Notes: generated by a model not told the origin, from the letters alone. DNA of 64,000 nt from Granulicella sp. WH15 (GCF_009914315.1 NZ_CP042596.1:3968001-4032000); one strand, 5' to 3'; shown: positions 9,554-17,402, counted from the first letter of the stretch. A program made the numbers and translations.

Positions 9554-9998
9554 AAATACAGAAGGGCTGAAGCGTAGCGCAAAGCTCAGAACCGCCGCCG
9601 CGCTGGAGAAAGCGCAAGCCGCCATCCGTCGTATGCAAGTGGAAGAGATCGCGATCAACTTCCGCACGGTCGCGGCCCACGCCGGCGTATCCACCGCCTG
9701 GCTCTACAGCACCAAACCTCTACGAGATCGCATCGTGAAGCTTCGCGCCGTATCGAAGACGCCCGTGCAGAACGATACGAACCATCGACGGCTCATCTCG
9801 CAGGAGCGAGTGATCGCCACACTGCGACTCCGCGTCAAGGATCTGGAAGCCAACAACAACGAGCTCAAAGAACAACTGGAACGAGCCTATGGACAGCTTG
9901 CGATACCTTCCTCAAATAACAAATCTGCACGTCGTGGACATGTCCATGACGTGCAGGCCCGCGAAAACAGAAAGAAATCTCTTGACCACTACAGATAA
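9546..9998 (+). CDS. tnpC: Tn554 TnpC-type accessory protein
   Basis: A 150-residue basic protein with an N-terminal helical region, an HTH-like segment (NFRTVAAHAGVSTAWLYS) and a C-terminal coiled coil (LRLRVKDLEANNNELKEQL). In Tn554, TnpC helps efficiency and orientation of transposition; the same role is inferred here. GGAGGAG lies 4 nt before the ATG, which overlaps the tnpB stop. The gene runs to the very end of the element: its TAA stop is the last three bases before the right TTCAAT core, inside the terminal repeat. Confidence 0.8.
   Translation: MRRNTEGLKRSAKLRTAAALEKAQAAIRRMQVEEIAINFRTVAAHAGVSTAWLYSTKPLRDRIVKLRAVSKTPVQNDTNHRRLISQERVIATLRLRVKDLEANNNELKEQLERAYGQLAIPSSNNKSARRGHVHDVQARENRKKSLDHYR
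9925..9956. repeat. 32-bp near-perfect palindrome near the right transposon end
   Basis: Arms CTGCACGTCGTGGACA and TGTCCATGACGTGCAG pair with a single mismatch pair. The site lies about 40 bp inside the right end, within the tnpC coding sequence. Related words (GTCCATGACG, CCACGACGTG) occur about 20-40 bp inside the left end at 6481-6501, so it is probably a subterminal binding site. Confidence 0.55.
9986..9998 (-). repeat. Right terminal inverted repeat of Tn554-like element
   Basis: On the minus strand this reads TTATCTGTAGTGG, mirroring the left terminal repeat. It overlaps the last codons and stop of tnpC and abuts the TTCAAT core at 9999-10004. Confidence 0.65.
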
Positions 9999-10298
9999 TT
10001 CAATCAACTGCGCCTCCAACACTTCGGCATCGGTCATGTACTTGATGCGGACAGGCACAGTGGCAGCTTCGGCCATCTGCGCGGCGCGGTAACGCCGTGC
10101 GCCAAAGACGATCTCGAAGCTGACCTCATCCTTGGGACGGACGAGCAACGGCGAGAGAACGCCCTGGGTGCGGATGGTTTCGGCAAGCTCCTTCAAGCTG
10201 GCCTCGTCAAACTGACGGCGGGGGTTGGTGGTGGATTCCGCAAGCAGGGACAGCGGAAGGTCGCGGTATTCGTTGGCATTGACGATGGTGGTGTTCAT
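9999..10298 (-). pseudogene. ParB-like protein, 5' part (split by transposon)
   Basis: The first 100 codons of the ParB-like gene. The N-terminal domain is recognisable: LPLSLLAESTTNPRRQFDE, LAETIRTQGVLSPLLVRP and FGARRYRAAQMA, the box II-like GxRR motif of ParB/Srx-fold proteins. The sequence stays ParB-like up to EVLEAQLIE, then runs into the transposon and reads about 27 foreign residues before a stop. ATG 10298 has AAAGGAG 9 nt upstream. It follows the ardC and 138-aa genes in one operon. Joined with 5144-6451 it would encode a 535-residue protein. Confidence 0.85.
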
Positions 10299-10385
10299 GG
10301 TGACAGGCTCCTTTCGAGCGGTTGAAGGATGAAGACACGCGGAGCGAAACACGGTGGCCGGTTCCGCTCCGCAGGAGGGAGCGGA

Positions 10386-10802
10386 CTAGCCACGAATCGA
10401 CTTGTCCGTGAAGGCTTCTACAAAGCCTTGCAATCTGAGGTTGTCGTTCCATGTCTCCGCGAACCGCTCATGCTGCTTATGCAGTTCCAACAGGCACACG
10501 TAATGCTCACGAACGAGATTGCGGCTCCACTGCTCCACGCCGAAGTAATCGTTGCGCCAGTAGAAGGGATCGAGACACGCCTTACTTGCGATAGGCAGGC
10601 ACAACTCGAAACACATCTCCGGGTCACGCATAAGGTCGCCGTTCTGTTCGCCGTAGTGCGCGACGGAGAGAGCGGGGAGTCCCATCGGCCCCGTTCCGAT
10701 GGTTTCGATAACAAGAGCCATATAGGGAGCGTTTTCGATTTTGAGGTAGAGGTTAGGCCGGAATCCTCCGGCCATCTTGAGAATGTCGAGGATGGTCTGC
10801 AT
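10386..10802 (-). CDS. Hypothetical protein of plasmid/ICE maintenance module
   Basis: A 138-residue soluble protein of unknown function. It begins MQTILDILKMAGGFRPNLYLKIENAPYM and has an aromatic/cysteine-containing middle (CFELCLPIASKACLDPFYW). It resembles small proteins I remember as DUF6908, found beside ArdC-like and ParB-like genes in mobile elements; that assignment is from memory only. Its ATG overlaps the ardC stop by one base (TAATG), so translation is coupled. The parB-like start follows 87 nt downstream. Confidence 0.6.
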   Translation of the reverse strand: MQTILDILKMAGGFRPNLYLKIENAPYMALVIETIGTGPMGLPALSVAHYGEQNGDLMRDPEMCFELCLPIASKACLDPFYWRNDYFGVEQWSRNLVREHYVCLLELHKQHERFAETWNDNLRLQGFVEAFTDKSIRG

Positions 10803-11779
10803 TACGCCACCTCCGCAAGTTCTGCCGCTGCGGGGACGGGCGGCTGCAACGCGGCGGCGGCGTCTTCTTCCTCTTCCGCAAACGTGGTGCCGAGAATCGA
10901 GTCCACGGCTTTCTGAGCGTTCGCGGCAGCGTGGACGATGAGGCGGTTATCCTCTTCCAGCTTGGAAATCCAGTTCTGAATATAGGCAGTGGTGTTGCGG
11001 TCGGTGTGTTCGTTGGCAATCTCCGCGATGGCGCAAAGGAAGGCTGCGCCCATTTCGGCTACCAGTTCTTCCTTGCTGTAGAGGTGATCTCCGAAGCGGT
11101 CGCCAAAGGTGCGATTAAGGCGGCTTTCGTGGCCGGTGCTGTGGACAAGCTCATGAAACAGGGTGCTGTAGTAGTGGGGTGCATCCACGAAGCGGGAGCG
11201 AACGGGCATGTGGACGGCATCGGTGCTTGGTCGGTAGTAAGCGCGGCACTCGGACACAGTGGTCAGATGAAGGGCGGGGCGGTTCTCCCATCCGGTAACG
11301 ATCGCTTCGCAAGTCTCGTCCGCATCTACCTCCGGGGCGGTGGTGGGCTGCTCGATGATTTGCGGCAGCGTGAGGCCGTCGCACTGCTCGACGTTGAAGA
11401 CGGTGTAGTAGCAGAGAACGAAGGGAGCGCGGTCGTCCTCTGCGTGAGTGCTTTCGTCTTCCTTCCTGCGGTCGCGTAGCTGTTTGTAAAAGACAATCTG
11501 CGTCCCTTTCTCTCCCTTGCGGACGGTGCCTTTTAGCTCCTGCGCCTGTTTGAAGGTGAGCCAAAAGGGAGAGTTATAGGGGCTGGACCAAAGCAAAAAT
11601 ACGTTGATGCCTCGATAGGGCTTCCCGGTACGGAAGTTGCGCGGGAAGGGGCCTCCGGTAAAGTGTGGGGTCTGCCACGGCTTCTCCCACGGAATGACGC
11701 CAGTCTTGAGGCTGGAAAGGATGCGGTCGGTAACGGTCTGGTAGATATTCGGTCTGCTGCTGGTGCTTGGCTTCTTCAT
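10802..11779 (-). CDS. ardC: ArdC-family antirestriction protein
   Basis: A 325-residue protein with the ArdC layout. The N-terminal ssDNA-binding domain (IYQTVTDRILSSLKTGVIPWEKPW; RGINVFLLW) is followed by a zincin-like metallopeptidase domain with the HExxH motif in FHELVHSTGHESRL and a downstream acidic segment (YSKEELVAEMGAAFL). Family members protect incoming single-stranded plasmid DNA from host restriction. It heads an operon with the 138-aa gene and the parB-like gene. A 16-bp palindrome 54 bp upstream may be its operator. The C-terminus is Glu/Ala-rich. Confidence 0.9.
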   Translation of the reverse strand: MKKPSTSSRPNIYQTVTDRILSSLKTGVIPWEKPWQTPHFTGGPFPRNFRTGKPYRGINVFLLWSSPYNSPFWLTFKQAQELKGTVRKGEKGTQIVFYKQLRDRRKEDESTHAEDDRAPFVLCYYTVFNVEQCDGLTLPQIIEQPTTAPEVDADETCEAIVTGWENRPALHLTTVSECRAYYRPSTDAVHMPVRSRFVDAPHYYSTLFHELVHSTGHESRLNRTFGDRFGDHLYSKEELVAEMGAAFLCAIAEIANEHTDRNTTAYIQNWISKLEEDNRLIVHAAANAQKAVDSILGTTFAEEEEDAAAALQPPVPAAAELAEVA

Positions 11780-12257
11780 CGCTTGCTTCTCCCTCGCGGT
11801 TGCGGTTGCTGTTGTACTTCCGCGTTGAAACGCGGCATGTACATGCCGAACGCCTCCTGGCGAAGGTGGGGGGTAGCAACTGCAAGGAGAGGGGGATCAC
11901 CCACCCTTGCAACGGGAGCGCAGCGGCAAGTGGAAAGGGCGAAGCGCAGCGGAGGGCTGCACAGAGCGCAGCGGCGGAAGCCTGGGGAGACTCCTTGCGG
12001 GCGCGAGGGGCGAAGCTCCCCTTAGCGGTTTTTGCTGTTGTTTGTTCCTGGCGGTGGGGCGTTGCGGGGAGGGTGGACCTCCCCGCATGGATGGGGAGCG
12101 GAAAACGCCGGGCAGTATCGGCGCTTGCAGCGTGGGAAGGGCGAAGCTACCTTCCCTGCAAGATGTAACTGCGGGAAAGTAAACGCTACTGGCTCTTCGC
12201 TATGAGCCCTGTTTCGCGGCTGTTAGGCTTGAGCACAACGATGCTCAGGAGCCACAC
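11780..12257. other. Non-coding gap between divergent genes
   Basis: 478 bp between the ardC start (minus) and the 114-aa gene start (plus). It is G/A-rich on the plus strand. It contains a 16-bp palindrome near ardC and the word GCGCAGCGG three times at about 11929, 11944 and 11969. Open frames here look low-complexity and were not accepted as genes. It probably holds both promoters. Confidence 0.5.
11833..11848. promoter_or_regulatory. 16-bp perfect palindrome upstream of ardC
   Basis: CGGCATGTACATGCCG is a perfect palindrome 54 bp upstream of the ardC start. It is a candidate operator for a dimeric repressor controlling the ardC-parB operon. The regulator is not identified. Confidence 0.45.
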
Positions 12258-12602
12258 ATGCCTTTACCTGTAACCGATGTCGAGATATTGAAAGGCTACA
12301 TAAATGGTGTCATGGCTAGAGCCGACCACCACGCCAATGAAGTTGAGGAGATCGCACTTGCTTTAGCCGGAGCAATCGTCTGGAAGAAAGACGCCGGGAA
12401 AGATATTCAGGTTATGCAGAAAGAGGGGGACACCAAGAACGTACTCTGGGTTTCGATGGGTGGGCAGCGGTATACGTTCTCTTACAACCACACTGCAAAA
12501 ACCATCGAGATGCGTGACGGTAATCTGAGAGGCGCGGTATTGCATTCGTTCTCGAACTCAATGCCCCTTTCGACCCTGCATCAGATATTTGTGGGACTGT
12601 AG
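12258..12602 (+). CDS. Hypothetical protein, 114 aa
   Basis: Function unknown. The soluble product starts MPLPVTDVEILKGYINGVM and combines an N-terminal helical part (HANEVEEIALALAGAIVW) with a beta-rich C-terminal half (VLWVSMGGQRYTFSYNHTAKTIEMRDG). CAGGAG lies 6 nt before the ATG. It is a single gene between the ardC promoter region and the convergent gene at 12646. Its setting in the island suggests accessory cargo, but no family was recognised. Confidence 0.65.
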   Translation: MPLPVTDVEILKGYINGVMARADHHANEVEEIALALAGAIVWKKDAGKDIQVMQKEGDTKNVLWVSMGGQRYTFSYNHTAKTIEMRDGNLRGAVLHSFSNSMPLSTLHQIFVGL

Positions 12603-12645
12603 ATCGCAAAAGGCGAGCGTGAGACAGCGTGTAGTGGAGTGACAG

Positions 12646-13077
12646 TTATTGCTCCGCCTCATCCTCAATCTCGGCAGGCTCGTTCGACAACTCAAAGATG
12701 ATGGGATAGGTCGTCCATGACCATTGCGGCTGCATTGCGTCAAACGCTTCCTTCTCGCCAACGTGTGTCAGAAACTTTGGCCGCGGAGTATTTGGATCAA
12801 TAGGGGTGATGTCGTACAGCACGCCGTCATCATCGACGACCGAGTGAGCGATGAGGTGGCAGGAACCAGACTCATCGTTTCCCCAGGTCAGCCACCCGCG
12901 AACCCTCACGCGGTTCTCGTGTCCAGCGTTCCAGGAGTCAACATTTTTGTGGCAGTCCGCGAGTTTCGGTTGCCAATCCCCGAGGGAAACCGTCCTAAAA
13001 GGGACGCTCCTCGCCTCGCCTATCCGAGATTGGAGCAAAGCGAAGTAGTTCAGGATCTCGGGGGTGACGATTCGCAT
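12646..13077 (-). CDS. Hypothetical protein, about 143 aa
   Basis: Function unknown. From ATG 13077 the product reads MRIVTPEILNYFALLQSRIG, then a segment with conserved-looking His/Asp/Cys residues (LADCHKNVDSW; CHLIAHSVVDDDGVLYDITPIDP) and an acidic tail. The frame is open upstream to 13242, but that part overlaps the promoter and N-terminus of the divergent PIN-like gene and looks non-coding. It lies divergent to the PIN-like gene with only about 49 bp between the chosen starts. Confidence 0.55.
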   Translation of the reverse strand: MRIVTPEILNYFALLQSRIGEARSVPFRTVSLGDWQPKLADCHKNVDSWNAGHENRVRVRGWLTWGNDESGSCHLIAHSVVDDDGVLYDITPIDPNTPRPKFLTHVGEKEAFDAMQPQWSWTTYPIIFELSNEPAEIEDEAEQ

Positions 13078-13126
13078 ATGTTCGCATTTTATAGACCATG
13101 AGTGGATCATAGGAGCAAGGCATATC

Positions 13127-14167
13127 GTGATAAACCCTACGGTCAGCTCGCCGTCATCCGCCGTACCAGTTCCAAACGGTACGTCACGCGCATTGTGGGC
13201 CGCTGCGATTGGCGGCGTCCTGGTCGTACTCGCTGCTGGCATTCTTTACTGGAAGAGGAAAAGCCGTATGAATAAGCGCCTCCCGATCGTCTGCTTCGAT
13301 ACAGGAGCACACAACAGACTGGCGGATGAGGGGATCAACTCAGAGACCATCCTTGCCGCGATGAAATCCAAATTCTTCTTTCGTCTCGCTGGACTGAGTT
13401 ATGAAGAGTTGGCATCTACGCCGGATGCCGCAAAGCGTCTCGCGTTTCTGGAGGACTGTAGGAAGCTGAAAGAAGGACCGTGGGACTGCCTCAATCCGCA
13501 CTATGAGGTTCTAAAACTGCTCATCAAGGCACACGCCGACGATCCGGCCAGGTTCGACTGGCTTGCCGTCGATGTGAGATCAGGAGAACTTAACCATGAA
13601 ATTCGCACTGGTGAACTCACCGCAGACGATCAACTGTCCGGCGAACAATGGAAAGAGCAGAAAGAAGCATTGAAGGGCTACAAAAAGATGTGGGTCGATC
13701 TGCGGTCAAAACTGGAGTCGGCCTTCGTCGCGGAAGGCAAGCCGCATCCGACAACTTTTAAGGAAGCGTACAAGGAGTACGGCCCGCGACTCTTGCCTTC
13801 CATCGGTAAAGGGCTTTATGACGGCGGACTCAAAGCGGAGGCGGCAGATCGTGGTGAGCAAATCCCGGCGGATACGGATATTGAAACGGTGAAGCACTTC
13901 ATCGACAACTGCCCGCCCTTCCGCGCCTTGTTATGCGCCGTGCTGATGTCTTGGTATCACCATTCTGCAAGAGATGAAGATTCTGGCGAGAGGTTCAGGG
14001 CGGGCAGGAATGACTTGTTTATGAGCTTGTATCTTCCATATTCCGACATCTTCGTCACTGCCGAGAAGAAAGGTGAGCAGGAGCGATGTTTGAAGGAGAT
14101 AGCGTCCGTCCTCTCCTTGAAAACGGAGATTCTCTCGTATGACGATTTCATTAGTAGGCTTCGGTAA
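13127..14167 (+). CDS. Membrane-anchored PIN-like domain protein
   Basis: A 346-residue protein with an N-terminal transmembrane anchor (ALWAAAIGGVLVVLAAGILYW, then KRKS) followed by a soluble domain with PIN-like features. These are an early aspartate in LPIVCFDTGAHNRL, an acidic pair in LSYEELAS, and a late aspartate before a hydrophobic strand (LPYSDIFVTAEKKGEQERCLKEIA). PIN domains are metal-dependent RNases. Start GTG 13127 is chosen because AGGAGCAAGG lies 6 nt upstream; starting at ATG 13268 would drop the anchor. The HEPN-like gene follows after 53 nt. The nuclease assignment is an inference from motif order. Confidence 0.5.
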   Translation: MINPTVSSPSSAVPVPNGTSRALWAAAIGGVLVVLAAGILYWKRKSRMNKRLPIVCFDTGAHNRLADEGINSETILAAMKSKFFFRLAGLSYEELASTPDAAKRLAFLEDCRKLKEGPWDCLNPHYEVLKLLIKAHADDPARFDWLAVDVRSGELNHEIRTGELTADDQLSGEQWKEQKEALKGYKKMWVDLRSKLESAFVAEGKPHPTTFKEAYKEYGPRLLPSIGKGLYDGGLKAEAADRGEQIPADTDIETVKHFIDNCPPFRALLCAVLMSWYHHSARDEDSGERFRAGRNDLFMSLYLPYSDIFVTAEKKGEQERCLKEIASVLSLKTEILSYDDFISRLR

Positions 14168-14220
14168 GTCTCTTCAGACCCAGGCCGGTGAGTCAATACC
14201 TTTAGATTACTGAAAATATT

Positions 14221-14745
14221 ATGAAACGAACGCTACAGCTCGACAAGTATGCGGCGGATGCAAAGACATGGCGGATATACGCTCAGTTCAATCTCGATGC
14301 TTCGCGAGTGCTTTTCACACACGAGAACGCCTTGACGCTCTGTTTTCCTGCGGCGACGCTCGGGCATCATGCCATCGAAGCGTTGCTCAAGACAGCATTG
14401 ATTCGCGAAGGTATGACGATCTTCGATCCCGACAAACTCAAGCAACTGGATGGTTCGGTCACTCTCGAAAAAGATCAATGCGCGTGGGGACATCATTTGG
14501 TGCGACTCGGGAAGTTGCTGGCTGCAAAGCGTCCTGATCTCGACTTATCGGCAGAACTCAGGGGGTTTTTCTTTCCACACAAAATGCCGATGACGATTGA
14601 AGACGGCCTTGCGATGTTCGATCCGTTTTTCTGGGAACTGCGCTATCCGCAACAACTCGATAAGCTCGAAGGTATCGGGCCGGACGACTACCGCGTCCTC
14701 GATGCGCTCGTCGTCGCCCTGGAGCCTTTCGCCGGAAGATTGTGA
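14221..14745 (+). CDS. HEPN-like domain protein
   Basis: A 174-residue, mainly helical protein. Features that suggest the HEPN fold are the N-terminal helix pair (YAADAKTWRIYAQFNLDASRVLF), the helix AATLGHHAIEALLKTALI and a later AWGHHLVRLGKLLAAKRP. The canonical RxxxxxH ribonuclease motif is not obvious, so it may be a non-catalytic partner. It follows the membrane-anchored PIN-like gene by 53 nt and precedes the DUF4365-like gene by 128 nt on the same strand. A toxin/antitoxin or defence role is inferred from this context only. Confidence 0.4.
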   Translation: MKRTLQLDKYAADAKTWRIYAQFNLDASRVLFTHENALTLCFPAATLGHHAIEALLKTALIREGMTIFDPDKLKQLDGSVTLEKDQCAWGHHLVRLGKLLAAKRPDLDLSAELRGFFFPHKMPMTIEDGLAMFDPFFWELRYPQQLDKLEGIGPDDYRVLDALVVALEPFAGRL

Positions 14746-14873
14746 TGTCGTTTGAAGTTCTGAGGGCAGCATTCGGAGCGCTTGCGCGTGCAATGCGACT
14801 TGGTGGGTATTCGCCTGGGCGGCTAGAGCACGCTACCTTATGATGTCTTTACGAGACAGTTCACGAGGTTCCG

Positions 14874-16724
14874 TTGATTACCCGATCGCCTGAGCACGAC
14901 ACCAACCGCGCCGGAAAGCGAATGCTCCGCGAGCAGTTGGAAGCGTTCGGCTGGGTCGTCAATGAGATCACGGAAGACTACGGGATTGATTTCAATGTTC
15001 AGGTGTTCGAGGGCACGTCACCCACGGGTGCCTGGTTCCATGTACAACTGAAAAGCTCCGAATCGCCTGACTACTCTGCGGACGGGAGCTTCATCTCCCA
15101 GGTACTTTCCACGGCTCATGCGCATCACTACATGAACGAGTTGCAGGGACCAATTTTTCTTGTCGTCGCCGATGCTGCTGCAAAGTCCTTGTTCTGGTGC
15201 GCTCCCCAGCTCATGCGGAGTCAGGCCGACGCCATCGCGGTCAGCGACAACAAATCGATGACAGTGCGAGTTCCGACCTCCCAGGCGTTACCTGCTACCG
15301 CACCGGCGCTCCTCAGTAGCCTCGATACGTTGTACATGCTGCTCGCGACACGACAACTGGTGTCCGGCTCGATGGCGGATTTTGCGAAAACCTTAAAGCA
15401 TCTCGGCGGCCAAGACGTTTTGTTTCAGGAGTTTCAGGAGAAGGCGAATACTCTCAAGTTGCTGAAGATCCGCGATCTGTTTAGGGACGATAAGTACGTC
15501 GAGGCCCGCGCCAGAGTCGCGGCGATTCTGAACGATTTGGATTCCTCCGTCGAGATTAAATACGCGGCGCAGGTGCAGTTGGAGGTGATCGACTTTACGG
15601 ATATTGTACGATCCGGCAGACCGCAAGCGGAGCTTTCCCAGCGCCTTCTGAGTCATGCAAAGACACTACAAACGATCACCGCAAAGGGACCTGCGCATTT
15701 CAAGTTTGCCGCCTTAATTAAGAGAAAGGCCGCAGAACTGGAGGTATTGGTCAAAGAGAACTCGGATGTCTTTATGACACTCAAGCAGCAAGTGGCCCTG
15801 GGACAGAATCCGCTGATGGTTCTGAACCTTTATGCGCGCCGCACCATGCTTCTCCGTGATGTCACAAGGAAGTACAACCAGTGCGTTCGACTCGCGCAAC
15901 TTGCAGCCAACTATCCAGAACGCTGGGCGCTGGGGCGCGCGCTTACGGATATTGTCAAAGCGATTGCATACTTCATCGGGACGCTTCGCGCAAACGGAAA
16001 CACCGAGATGGAACGCCAGTATGCTGAATCTGCTCTGCAAATCTGCAAACTGGCCGAGTGGATCAGCATCGAATCGGGAGATTTGGATGGAGCTGTCGTC
16101 GCGATTCTGGCCGCAGTGATTACCGTGCATGATACCGACACTGCTGGATACAGATGGGCAGTGGAAGCGGTTCAAGGTATATCCGACACAAAGCTCCGCT
16201 CCGATGCTCTGGAAGGCATCGAGCGTGGAGTCAAGCGTTGGAAGGGAGAGAATGTCCCCGGCGACTATGTGGGCGATACGATTTGGCAGATTATTCAAAA
16301 CGTGGCAAGCGCGCAAGGAATCGACATTTCGGATGAAGCCTCGCCCTTAGTGCGGCAACTCCGCATCGCTGCTCGGGATGATACTTTCGAGCGGGTTCTC
16401 AAAGACTGCGAACACCTTCTGGTCAGCATCGGTGCCGTAGGGCCAATCGCTCGATACATCCAGGAGTATTTTGCGACAACGATGGCCGCTTCTAAAGTCG
16501 TCCATTGCACGTTGCACGATTACCACTACGAAGACAAGGAACTTGACATAGCCTACGCAAAGTTTCGCGCCGACTACTGTGACAAGTGTCCAGACCGCAA
16601 ACCGAGAGCGACCGATTGGACGTACAGTGCAGCGGAACAGCGGTTACACGAAGACCGGCATAGGCCACTCATGAAGAGCCTAGCTGGCACCCGCTATGGA
16701 GTGCGGCCTACAGTGACCGACTGA
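14874..16724 (+). CDS. DUF4365 (PD-(D/E)XK-like) protein with long helical C-terminus
   Basis: A 616-residue protein. The N-terminal about 150 residues match the DUF4365 pattern: AGKRMLREQLEAFGW, EDYGIDFNVQVFEG, FHVQLKSSES, then IFLVVADAAAKSLFW. The D...QLK pair is the PD-(D/E)XK nuclease signature. The remaining about 450 residues are helical and repeat-like, probably a sensor or scaffold, with a Cys/His pair near the end (CTLHDYHYED; YCDKCPDRKP). TTG 14874 is the only plausible start and has CGAGG about 5 nt upstream. It follows the PIN-like and HEPN-like genes, suggesting a defence cluster. Confidence 0.6.
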   Translation: MITRSPEHDTNRAGKRMLREQLEAFGWVVNEITEDYGIDFNVQVFEGTSPTGAWFHVQLKSSESPDYSADGSFISQVLSTAHAHHYMNELQGPIFLVVADAAAKSLFWCAPQLMRSQADAIAVSDNKSMTVRVPTSQALPATAPALLSSLDTLYMLLATRQLVSGSMADFAKTLKHLGGQDVLFQEFQEKANTLKLLKIRDLFRDDKYVEARARVAAILNDLDSSVEIKYAAQVQLEVIDFTDIVRSGRPQAELSQRLLSHAKTLQTITAKGPAHFKFAALIKRKAAELEVLVKENSDVFMTLKQQVALGQNPLMVLNLYARRTMLLRDVTRKYNQCVRLAQLAANYPERWALGRALTDIVKAIAYFIGTLRANGNTEMERQYAESALQICKLAEWISIESGDLDGAVVAILAAVITVHDTDTAGYRWAVEAVQGISDTKLRSDALEGIERGVKRWKGENVPGDYVGDTIWQIIQNVASAQGIDISDEASPLVRQLRIAARDDTFERVLKDCEHLLVSIGAVGPIARYIQEYFATTMAASKVVHCTLHDYHYEDKELDIAYAKFRADYCDKCPDRKPRATDWTYSAAEQRLHEDRHRPLMKSLAGTRYGVRPTVTD

Positions 16725-16895
16725 GACTCTGTTTGTCGGGTTTCGCCGGGAGCGGCCGCACACGCGCCGAGTGCATACGGAAATAGTAAGAACCTTATTT
16801 GCATAGCTTTACGTCATAAATGCTCAAGCTGCGAAGCAATGGCTGTTTGCAACGGCGGGCACGATTAGGCGAACATAAGACGAATAGGCAACCTT

Positions 16896-17289
16896 ATGCC
16901 CTCGTCCTCTGCAATTCGTCTCTAGGTCGAAAACCAAACTCGCAAGCCGAGTTCCCGCTGCGCTGACCCTGAAGATCAAGCAGGCCCCGGTGCTGTTCGC
17001 AACCGGGATCGCGGAGGTCGATGCCGTCCTGGGCGGCGGCATTGCGCGGCAGCGTCCGAGGACGGTCTCTGGTTTTATCTTTATCAGCCTTGAGGATGAG
17101 ACCGGCATCTCGAACGCCATCATTCATCCCAAGGTGTATGAGCGAAACCCGATGATCGTAACGGGTGGGAAGTTTCTGCTTATCGAAGGGGTACTTCAGA
17201 ATCAGGACGATGTGGTCTCGGTGAAGGCGTCTTCTGTTCGCGTTCTCGACTTGGGACCAATGGATATGCGGTCGCATGACTTTCATTGA
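16896..17289 (+). pseudogene. imuA'-'dnaE2 deletion fusion (mutagenesis cassette remnant)
   Basis: Two ends of an SOS mutagenesis cassette are fused. Residues encoded from about 16925 to 17045 (KLASRVPAALTLKIK; TGIAEVDAVLGGGI) match the N-terminus of ImuA, the RecA-like partner. From about 17046 (ARQRPRTVSGFIFISLEDETG; KFLLIEGVLQNQDDVVSVKA; SHDF) the sequence is the C-terminal OB-type end of error-prone polymerase DnaE2. The rest of imuA, all of imuB and most of dnaE2 are gone. A frameshift near 16917-16925 separates the likely imuA start (ATG 16896, MPSSSAIRL then a stop) from the fusion frame, which is open from GTG 16990 at the latest. Confidence 0.75.
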
Positions 17290-17313
17290 TGCTCAGGCTG
17301 TCGCTGGAAGCGG

Positions 17314-17349
17314 CATCATAGAGGGAAGATGCCCCTTCCCTCTATGATG
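17314..17349 (+). terminator. Strong hairpin after the dnaE2 remnant
   Basis: A perfect 15-bp stem (CATCATAGAGGGAAG / CTTCCCTCTATGATG) with a 6-nt loop starts 25 nt after the dnaE2 stop. There is no T-run downstream. It is probably the original terminator or a stabiliser of the mutagenesis cassette transcript. Confidence 0.6.
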
Positions 17350-17402
17350 AACAGGCAGACCAACTAGCATCGTCTGACGCGATAGGATTGGAGGCTGTAT
17401 CC

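Larger units (their letters stand above)
6452..10004 (+). mobile_element. Tn554-like transposon inserted in the parB-like gene
   Basis: The element carries three overlapping genes (two tyrosine recombinases and a small HTH/coiled-coil protein) in the tnpA-tnpB-tnpC order of Tn554. Both junctions carry the hexamer TTCAAT (6452-6457 and 9999-10004), matching the core-hexamer behaviour of Tn554-type insertions. Removing 6452-9998 rejoins the parB-like frame without loss, giving ...AQLIENLQRRDV.... Short terminal inverted repeats lie just inside both cores. All three genes look intact, so the element may be active. The empty-site length is inferred from this reconstruction. Confidence 0.85.

Noticed and set aside
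11767..12182. Overlapping open frames in the ardC upstream gap
   Set aside because: Low-complexity Gly/Arg/Ser composition, no ribosome-binding sites, and several frames open at once, which reflects base composition.
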